DNA from: Clostridium sp. CX1
GTDB taxonomy: Bacteria; Bacillota; Clostridia; Clostridiales; Clostridiaceae
NCBI RefSeq assembly: GCF_025398335.1
Contig: NZ_JAODOO010000004.1
Location: 124,001-188,000 of the forward strand
Direction of reading: 5' to 3'
DNA: 64,000 nucleotides
A program made the position numbers and the translations under genes. A model generated the notes under the pieces. That model worked only from the letters and a program-made list of their open reading frames with translations. It was not told the DNA's origin and did no database searches. Positions 54,272 through 64,000 of the stretch are shown piece by piece; within the stretch, counting starts at the first letter, position 1, and every line of letters starts with the position of its first letter.

Positions 54272-55090
54272 TTACGAATTGGTAATATCCTCATCTACTA
54301 GTGTATTATATCCCTTCATAATTTTTAGAATCACTTCATTTTTTGCAGAGTCAAACTTCATATTGTCTACTTCTCTTATAGGTAAAACCTTAGGTGATGT
54401 TCCAGATATAAATAATCCATCCAAATCCTTTAGAACTTCATAGTGTATTTTCTCTTCTGCAACTTCAAACCCTATATCCTTACACTTCTCTATTATAACA
54501 TTTCTCGTTATTCCAGGTAATACATCCTCTAGAGGTGATGTTATTACTTTATCACCTTTTATCATAAATATATTAGATTTACTTCCCTCTGTTATATAGC
54601 CCTTACTATCAACTAGTATAGCTTCGTAAGCTTCCTTCTCTCTTATTTCTTTATCTACTGCTTCTCTAAATCTCATATTTATAACCTTAGCATTAGGATT
54701 TTTTCTTTCTCCATGGTAGAGAATAGTCCTTACTCCCTTTTCATAATCCTCTGTAGATGGGTAGTGGTGTTTTACAAAGTAAGCAGCGAAAGTATTGTCC
54801 TTATTAAAGTTAAATATAAATTTCACATTACCAATTGCTGTGTCATTCACTCTTATGAGCTCAGTTATCTTCTCCTTTAACTCATCAATTGTAATCCACA
54901 ACTCCATATTAGTTACTGCAGCGGAATTTTCAAGACGCTTAAGGTGCTTTTGCAAGAATAATGGTTTTCCATCTATTATTCTTATTACTTCATATAAGGA
55001 TTTTCCTTCACTAAGGATTTTTTCATCAAATTCATTAGAATTTTTTATTTCATTATTATATATAAAATACTTATTAATACACTCACCCAT
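54272..55090 (-). CDS. Class IV PLP aminotransferase
   Basis: A 272-residue fold-type IV PLP enzyme, the group containing branched-chain aminotransferase, D-amino-acid transaminase and aminodeoxychorismate lyase (PabC). The region EAYEAILVDSKGYITEGSKS then NIFMIKGDKVITSPLEDVLP, plus GITRNVIIE, is the family signature; a Lys near residue 135 (NPNAKVINMR) may hold PLP. Substrate cannot be assigned. It is 18 bp before the antiterminator and 20 bp after the HAD gene, in one operon. A strong GGGAGGGG site precedes the ATG. Confidence 0.85.
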   Translation of the reverse strand: MGECINKYFIYNNEIKNSNEFDEKILSEGKSLYEVIRIIDGKPLFLQKHLKRLENSAAVTNMELWITIDELKEKITELIRVNDTAIGNVKFIFNFNKDNTFAAYFVKHHYPSTEDYEKGVRTILYHGERKNPNAKVINMRFREAVDKEIREKEAYEAILVDSKGYITEGSKSNIFMIKGDKVITSPLEDVLPGITRNVIIEKCKDIGFEVAEEKIHYEVLKDLDGLFISGTSPKVLPIREVDNMKFDSAKNEVILKIMKGYNTLVDEDITNS

Positions 55091-55110
55091 TATATGCCCC
55101 TCCCTTTGCT

Positions 55111-55752
55111 TTATTTCCAGTTTAATATTTTTATTTTGTCATGTCCTTTCTTGTAATTAATAAGGTAAGGATTTCCCACAAGGTTAAAAAGCGGTAAGTC
55201 TGCCAGTGAATCTGAGAACATATAGGAATTGTTAAAGTCCACTTCTATATTTTCTTCTTTCAGAACTTCCATAAGTCTTCTTACCTTTTCCTCACCTTTG
55301 CAGTTTTTACCTGCAATCTTTCTACTGTATTTTCCTCCAACCTGTGTGAACCTAGTTCCTATTACTTTATCTACTTCTTTTATCTTATACAATTCATTCA
55401 AGTAAAATTCAGCAGAAGCAGATATTAAATATACCTTATACCCCTCTGACTTCAGCTTTTTCATGGTATCCATAGCATCCTTATAAAATATTCTGCTTAA
55501 TCTCTTTTCATAAAATTCTTCTACTATTTTCTGCATATCCTTTTCATGAACTCCATCTATAAAAGCTATAAAATTCTCCTTTGCTCTCTGAGAATCTAAC
55601 ACCTTTATTGCATACAAAAATGCAGAAAAAACTCCTCTCGGTGCATGGACTATAAGCTTTGGATATTTCTTTATCATAAACAGATAAAATTCTGCCAAAG
55701 TTTCTCTCTTTGTTAGCGTATAGTCTACATCAAATATAGCTAGTTTATCCAT
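55111..55752 (-). CDS. HAD-superfamily hydrolase (phosphatase, subfamily IB)
   Basis: A 213-residue HAD phosphatase of the SerB-like IB group. The four motifs are visible: DVDYTLT (motif I, residues about 8-14), SAS (motif II, near residue 106), a Lys in KIAGKNCKGEEK (motif III), and FSDSLADLPLF (motif IV). The substrate is unknown. It is first in the run HAD-aminotransferase-antiterminator-PTS, preceded by a hairpin. Confidence 0.88.
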   Translation of the reverse strand: MDKLAIFDVDYTLTKRETLAEFYLFMIKKYPKLIVHAPRGVFSAFLYAIKVLDSQRAKENFIAFIDGVHEKDMQKIVEEFYEKRLSRIFYKDAMDTMKKLKSEGYKVYLISASAEFYLNELYKIKEVDKVIGTRFTQVGGKYSRKIAGKNCKGEEKVRRLMEVLKEENIEVDFNNSYMFSDSLADLPLFNLVGNPYLINYKKGHDKIKILNWK

Positions 55753-55798
55753 TTAAAGCACTCCTTTCCAATTAGTCACTAATATTGTCTTTATCACA

Positions 55799-55832
55799 AA
55801 GAAAGCCGGTGCTACTTAGCATCGACTTTCTT
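55799..55832. terminator. Hairpin between the DUF1292 and HAD genes
   Basis: Arms at 55799-55813 and 55818-55832 (AAGAAAG...CTTTCTT) pair with two non-canonical positions and a 4-base loop. It lies 24 bp past the DUF1292 stop. Its U-tract is weak, so it may partly terminate or take part in antitermination. Confidence 0.6.
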
Positions 55833-55856
55833 ATAATTTTCTCTTAATTTAATTTT

Positions 55857-56222
55857 TTATTCTTGTTCATCCATTAATTGCTCATAGTAAGCTGAAACTT
55901 CTTCGAACTCTGAATCATCAGGAATTACAAGTTCTCCTTCGTCGCCTTCGCCTACTACCTTAAATAAGTATACAGCTCCATTTTCTGGATTTTGCACTAT
56001 AGCATATTCACTATTTTTATATTCAAATCCATCTACTACTTCACATGGAACAACGTTTCCGTTTTCATCTTCTAAATCAACTATTAAAGATTCGTGATCT
56101 CCTTCTCCGCATCCGCATCCACACTCATGCTCATGCTCATGGTCGTGTCCACCGCATCCGCAGCCACCGTTATTTTCTTCTCCGCAGCCACAGCCGCATT
56201 CATTTAATTTATCCTTATCCAT
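55857..56222 (-). CDS. DUF1292 protein with Cys/His-rich N-terminal extension
   Basis: A 121-residue protein. Residues about 45-115 form the DUF1292 domain (LIVDLEDENGNVVPCEVVDG, then EYAIVQNPENGAVYLFKVV). Residues 1-43 contain eight Cys and five His in repeated CGCGCG and HDHEHEH patterns, which could bind several metal ions. The DUF1292 function is unknown. This extension is unusual in length and metal-ligand content and may store or sense metal. A single-gene unit between PFOR and the HAD operon. Confidence 0.85.
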   Translation of the reverse strand: MDKDKLNECGCGCGEENNGGCGCGGHDHEHEHECGCGCGEGDHESLIVDLEDENGNVVPCEVVDGFEYKNSEYAIVQNPENGAVYLFKVVGEGDEGELVIPDDSEFEEVSAYYEQLMDEQE

Positions 56223-56592
56223 AATATATCCCTGGAATTAATCTAGTATAAGTATACAGGCTTTATAAACATCCTGAACCATTAGATAGTAAAATTGATA
56301 CTATCATCTAGTCTATCCAGGACTTACACCTCCTTTTAGTATTATGTTCTAATTTTACCCTTAATTTCGAAATAAAGAAAGAGTTTTTTTTAAATTTATT
56401 ATTTAAATTTAATTATTACATAAAATTCAATATTAAGCATACGTAGTACCTAAGTATATTTTATCAAATTTCACTTTTTATATTCTAAACAAATATTATA
56501 TTTATAAACATTAATTTTAAAATTATTAGTAATAATTCTATATAAGCACTAGCCCCTGCCTTATAATTTTGCTACATCACTTTCTTTAACAC
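56223..56592. other. Gene-free stretch between DUF1292 and PFOR
   Basis: AT-rich, with no supported ORF. A small hairpin GATAGTA/TACTATC lies at about 56285-56305 upstream of the DUF1292 gene. A possible -10 (TATACT) near the gene has only a weak -35. Confidence 0.4.
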
Positions 56593-56625
56593 AAAAAGAT
56601 GAGGTTCAAAGCACCTCATCTTTTT
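56593..56625 (-). terminator. Terminator of the PFOR gene
   Basis: AAAAAGATGAGGT (56593-56605) and ACCTCATCTTTTT (56613-56625) are perfect 13-bp arms. The 3' arm ends in TTTTT on the transcript. It starts 9 bp after the stop. Confidence 0.9.
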
Positions 56626-56633
56626 ATTATATA

Positions 56634-60805
<4,172 letters not shown>

Positions 60806-60835
60806 AAACCTTCTACTTAATTTGTTAGAAGGTTT
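60806..60835 (-). terminator. Terminator of murG
   Basis: AAACCTTCTA (60806-60815) and TAGAAGGTTT (60826-60835) are perfect arms, and the minus-strand transcript ends TTTTTTTATAC. It starts 8 bp after the murG stop. Confidence 0.88.
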
Positions 60836-60842
60836 CTTTTTT

Positions 60843-61907
60843 CTATAAACTATGCTTTTCTATAAGTCTAATTATTTCATCAACTCCATTTTTAAGAGGA
60901 CTTGAAGACATTTTGCTTATATATCTATCTTTATCCCTATAAAGTTCCTCTAATTTATCCGCAAGAATTTCTTCGTTAAGTTCTTCTTCTTGAATAACCA
61001 TACTGTATCCACTTTTCTCAAAGGAAGCAGCATTCAGAATTTGATCTCCTCTACTTGATTTTTTTGAAAGAGGAATTAATAAATTAGGTTTCTTCAACGT
61101 CAAAAGTTCAAATATCACATTAGCTCCAGCTCTAGATATAACTATATCAGCAGAACTCATTATATGAGGAAGCTCTTCACTTACATACTCAAATTGTTTA
61201 TATCCACTTTTTCCATTAAGTTTTTCATCTAAGTTATCTTTTCCACATATATGAACTACATTGTACCTTACAAGTATTTTATCCAGTATGCCTCTAACAG
61301 TGTCATTTATATACTTTGAACCTAAGCTCCCACCAATTATTAGTAACACTGGTTTTTTATCTACAAAATGGCATATTTCTCTTCCTTGTGCTGCATCCCC
61401 CTTTAGAAGCTCCTCTCTTATGGGAGTTCCTGTAAGCACTGCTTTATCACCTTTGATATTTTTTATAGACTCAGGAAATGTAACACATACCTTTGTACAA
61501 TATGGTGCTGCCAGTTTATTTGCTAGTCCTGGAGTTATATCTGATTCATGTGCAATAACAGGAATTTTGCTTAAATGAGCAGCTATTACTACCGGTACAG
61601 ATACAAAGCCTCCCTTTGAAAATACTATGTTAGGTTTCACTTTCTTCATTATAAAAATAGCCTGCAGTATCCCCTTTACTACTTTAAAAGGATCTGTAAA
61701 GTTCTTTATATCAAAGTACCTTCTAAGCTTTCCGCTGGATATAATATGATACCTGATTTTTTCTCCTTCAATAATTTTTCTTTCTATACCATCCCTAGTT
61801 CCTATATATTCTATCTCATATCCCATTTTTCTAAGCTTTGGTACAAGCGCAAGATTTGGTGTAACATGTCCTGCTGAACCTCCACCAGTCATTATAATCT
61901 TTTTCAA
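60843..61907 (-). CDS. murG: UDP-GlcNAc:lipid I transferase MurG
   Basis: MurG makes lipid II, the last cytoplasmic step of peptidoglycan precursor synthesis. The 354-residue GT28 protein has [15 protein letters not shown] (residues about 7-21), [40 protein letters not shown] and [20 protein letters not shown]. The start is TTG at 61907, with GGGAGGA six bases upstream; a 23-codon longer frame begins in unrelated sequence without a ribosome site. It stands outside a dcw cluster, as often in clostridia, so it may be one of two copies. Confidence 0.92.
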   Translation of the reverse strand: MKKIIMTGGGSAGHVTPNLALVPKLRKMGYEIEYIGTRDGIERKIIEGEKIRYHIISSGKLRRYFDIKNFTDPFKVVKGILQAIFIMKKVKPNIVFSKGGFVSVPVVIAAHLSKIPVIAHESDITPGLANKLAAPYCTKVCVTFPESIKNIKGDKAVLTGTPIREELLKGDAAQGREICHFVDKKPVLLIIGGSLGSKYINDTVRGILDKILVRYNVVHICGKDNLDEKLNGKSGYKQFEYVSEELPHIMSSADIVISRAGANVIFELLTLKKPNLLIPLSKKSSRGDQILNAASFEKSGYSMVIQEEELNEEILADKLEELYRDKDRYISKMSSSPLKNGVDEIIRLIEKHSL

Positions 61908-62121
61908 GGTGTATCCTCCCAACTTCTTAGAAATTAGAACCAAAAATTGAGATTTGAAAATTAGAACGAAAATCATTCCTTATATCTCATCTGCAACCTT
62001 AATTCCCAACTTATATCATACTATATTTTTTTTAGGTAAACAATTATACATTGTGAATTATATTAAATACATGATTGGTTACAATAGTAAGAAATAATTT
62101 AAGAATAAAAGGAGGAGTTGT

Positions 62122-62292
62122 ATGTTAAAAAACCAATCTAGAACAGGATTAAATAAAATTAGAATTGATACTTTAATGGAGCTAGGTGAAGATATGAATA
62201 CTGAATATAAGGATAACTTAACTTACAACACAAATAGTTCTACAATTATAAAGATGATAGCAGAATATGAAAGAAACTTAATTGGAAAATAA
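62122..62292 (+). CDS. Small protein resembling alpha/beta-type SASP (divergent)
   Basis: A 56-codon ORF with a very strong AAAAGGAGGAG site six bases before the ATG. The product (MLKNQSRTGLNKIRIDTLME, then LGEDMNTEYKDNLT and SSTIIKMIAEYERNLIGK) loosely aligns with alpha/beta small acid-soluble spore proteins, which protect spore DNA: LNKIRIDTLMELG with LDxxKxExxxELG, and the IIKMIAEYERNLIGK end with xVKxMIExxExxLxGK. The usual Gly-Gly and parts of the protease-cleavage segment are not seen, so it may be a derived member. It lies alone on the plus strand between murG and a kinase. SASP assignment is by eye. Confidence 0.6.
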   Translation: MLKNQSRTGLNKIRIDTLMELGEDMNTEYKDNLTYNTNSSTIIKMIAEYERNLIGK

Positions 62293-62305
62293 AAACAACT
62301 GCAAA

Positions 62306-62347
62306 ACAAACATCTGCCGCTTTATTATAAATACGACAGATGTTTGT
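62306..62347. terminator. Hairpin between the SASP-like and kinase genes
   Basis: ACAAACATCTG (62306-62316) and CAGATGTTTGT (62337-62347) are perfect 11-bp arms. It lies 13 bp past the SASP-like stop and just 1 bp from the kinase stop. The minus-strand tail is richer in T. It could serve both genes. Confidence 0.7.
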
Positions 62348-62348
62348 C

Positions 62349-64000
62349 CTAGTTTATATCTGAAAACTCTATATTTATCCTATCAATATTTTCAGATAGA
62401 ATAGCATAACTGTTTATATTACTGCTATCTGCACCTACCTTTTTAATTTTAACTGTAAACTCTGTTCCTTTTCCAACTTCACTTATTACTTTTATTTCTC
62501 CATCCATTAGTTCTACAATCTTTTTTACTAGTGCTAAGCCTATACCAGTTCCCTCTGCCCTTCTTGATAGAGAGCTATCAACTTGAGCAAATCTATCAAA
62601 TATTGCCTCTGTTTTATCTTCTGGTATTCCAACACCATAGTCCTTTACATTGAGGTAGAAATATTCCTCTTCTATTACTAAAGATACTATAATTTGCTTT
62701 CCTTCTGGAGTAAATTTGATTGCATTTGATAATAGATTTAAAAGCACTTTTTCATACTTATCTCTATCAAGCTTTACATTACACTCCTCTTCATTTGTGT
62801 CAAATATCAGTTCTATTCCCTTACTAGTTGCATAGGAGTTAGCTGAATTTACTATTGCTTCACTTACGTATACTATGTCAAATTCCGTGGTACTTAAACT
62901 CAAGAATCCAGCTTCTGCTTTAGATATGTCTAATATGTTATTAATAAGCTTAAGTAATCTGCTGCAATTTTGGTTAATCCTTGATAAAGTTTTATCCATG
63001 TTAGGAGTTATCTCTTTACCATATATATCATAAGCCAATTGAAGAGAAGAATATATTATAGTTAGCGGAGTTCTTAACTCATGAGAAATTATAGTGAAAA
63101 ATTCATCTTTTAATCTGGTTATTTTTTCAAGTTCTATATTGTGATTCACTTCTTCTGTGATATCTGATCCATGAATATGTATTCTTGTAGTGTTGTCCTT
63201 GTTCTTACATGGTATAAATTTTATTTTATAAAACCTTTCCTCTCCTTTATGATTTTTCACTCTATAAGGGCTTACAGTATAAGATTTGTAACTTTCCCCC
63301 ACATTATTAATTATTTTATATAGCCCCTCATTTATGTATTTAATTTGTTTGCCGTATTCATTTTCTTCTTCTAATACTTGATTTTTTCCAATTACTTCTT
63401 CATATTTTTTATTTGTAAGCCTATAGGTTGTATTTGGATAATCCACTACGGCTATGGGAACACTTACTGTATTGACTACATCACTAATAAACTCTGCCTG
63501 CACTTCTGCATTTATTTGATGAAGCTTAATTTCCGTTACATCCTTAATAGTTAATATAGTATGCAAAAGCTCATCATTTTTGTTAATTATAGGAGCGCTA
63601 TTTATTTCTATATATTTAGTTTCCAAAGTAGTTTTTTCTATTAACTTAAATATGGCATTCTTCATAGGATTTTTGCTTTTAATATAGTGTTTTAGTATTT
63701 TAGCACAGTCTGTCTCTTCCTGTTCTATAGGGATTACTTCATATTTTTCAAAAATTTTATTCTTATTAACGATGTCTATAGCTCTTAAATTTAATATATC
63801 AAATACTGATTTATTACAAAGACTCATTCTTCTATTTTTATCAAAAACCATTATTCCTTCTGAAATATTGTTTATAACATCTTTTAAATGCATAAGATGC
63901 TCTTTTTCTCTGCTTCTTAGTATTTCTATTATGTCACACTTAGCTTTTAATTCTGTAGACAGCTCAAGAAACTTTTGTCTTTCATTTTTTATTTTTATTT
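62349..64000 (-). CDS. PAS-domain sensor histidine kinase (N-terminus beyond the right edge)
   Basis: The frame is still open at 64000, so the true start is outside. At least 550 residues are visible. A PAS region (VINNISEGIMVFDKNRRMSL) and a second PAS/PAC region (about 130 residues later, RIHIHGSDITEE) precede the HisKA domain (FFTIISHELRTPLTIIYSS, phospho-acceptor His) and the HATPase (LLNLLSNAIKFTPEGK, VKDYGVGIPEDK, GTGIGLALVKK). No membrane segment is seen in the visible part. A partner response regulator is not in the window. An in-frame ATG at 63893 exists but has no good ribosome site and codons before it read as protein. Confidence 0.92.
   Translation of the reverse strand, partial: IKIKNERQKFLELSTELKAKCDIIEILRSREKEHLMHLKDVINNISEGIMVFDKNRRMSLCNKSVFDILNLRAIDIVNKNKIFEKYEVIPIEQEETDCAKILKHYIKSKNPMKNAIFKLIEKTTLETKYIEINSAPIINKNDELLHTILTIKDVTEIKLHQINAEVQAEFISDVVNTVSVPIAVVDYPNTTYRLTNKKYEEVIGKNQVLEEENEYGKQIKYINEGLYKIINNVGESYKSYTVSPYRVKNHKGEERFYKIKFIPCKNKDNTTRIHIHGSDITEEVNHNIELEKITRLKDEFFTIISHELRTPLTIIYSSLQLAYDIYGKEITPNMDKTLSRINQNCSRLLKLINNILDISKAEAGFLSLSTTEFDIVYVSEAIVNSANSYATSKGIELIFDTNEEECNVKLDRDKYEKVLLNLLSNAIKFTPEGKQIIVSLVIEEEYFYLNVKDYGVGIPEDKTEAIFDRFAQVDSSLSRRAEGTGIGLALVKKIVELMDGEIKVISEVGKGTEFTVKIKKVGADSSNINSYAILSENIDRINIEFSDIN

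Overview
The window comes from a low-GC, motile, spore-forming anaerobe, most likely Clostridium sensu stricto. The reasons are a Gram-positive flagellar and chemotaxis set (FliY, CheC, CheD, FliW/CsrA), a pyruvate:ferredoxin oxidoreductase, CWB2-type cell-wall proteins, clostridial Shine-Dalgarno sequences, frequent TTG starts and a small SASP-like gene. Species was not determined. Almost everything is on the minus strand, so transcription mostly runs from high to low coordinates.

Layout from low to high coordinates. 1-5611: basal-body operon flgB-flgC-fliE-fliF-fliG-fliH-fliI, with fliI running off the left edge. 5612-6340: AT-rich upstream region with a candidate promoter and a 22-bp-spaced direct repeat. 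6341-13080: a divergent flagellin with its own sigma-D-type promoter, and three secreted surface proteins behind a second sigma-D-type promoter. 13324-16272: small genes (an SSB paralogue, a zinc-ribbon protein, a glyoxalase, a metallo-beta-lactamase-fold hydrolase). 16478-20312: a scar region with a decayed HD-GYP gene, a dead IS3-family element, an integrase fragment and an IS66 remnant. 20374-28858: probable flagellin glycosylation genes (WecB, B12-type radical SAM enzyme, sugar epimerase/dehydratase, two TPR-glycosyltransferases). 29012-40000: the late flagellar cluster flgM-flgN-flgK-flgL-fliW-csrA-flaG-hypothetical-fliS-fliD-fliT-like followed by two tandem flagellins. 40130-51250: fapA-cheW-cheD-cheB-cheR-cheA-cheC-cheY-cheW-fliM-fliY. 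51496-55752: a PTS permease, its antiterminator, a class IV aminotransferase and a HAD phosphatase. 55857-64000: a Cys/His-rich DUF1292 protein, PFOR, MurG, a SASP-like ORF and a histidine kinase cut by the right edge.

How it fits together. Boxes of the form TAAA-N15-(C/G)(C/A)CGATAA stand before flgM, the divergent flagellin and the CWB2 surface-protein operon; a weaker one stands before the tandem flagellins. This suggests that one late sigma-D regulon covers filament parts and cell-surface proteins. FliW and CsrA lie upstream of the flagellins. Both tandem flagellin leaders carry a short hairpin with the same ATGGAA loop on unrelated stems, as expected for CsrA sites. The glycosyltransferases directly follow the flagellins and probably modify the filament.

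The best leads for something undescribed are the surface proteins tied to sigma-D, the covarying GGA-loop hairpins, the repeat-marked flgB promoter region, and the radical-SAM-containing glycosylation locus. I saw no rRNA, tRNA, CRISPR array or intact mobile element. Promoters, terminators and RNA structures were found by eye and not by computed folding.
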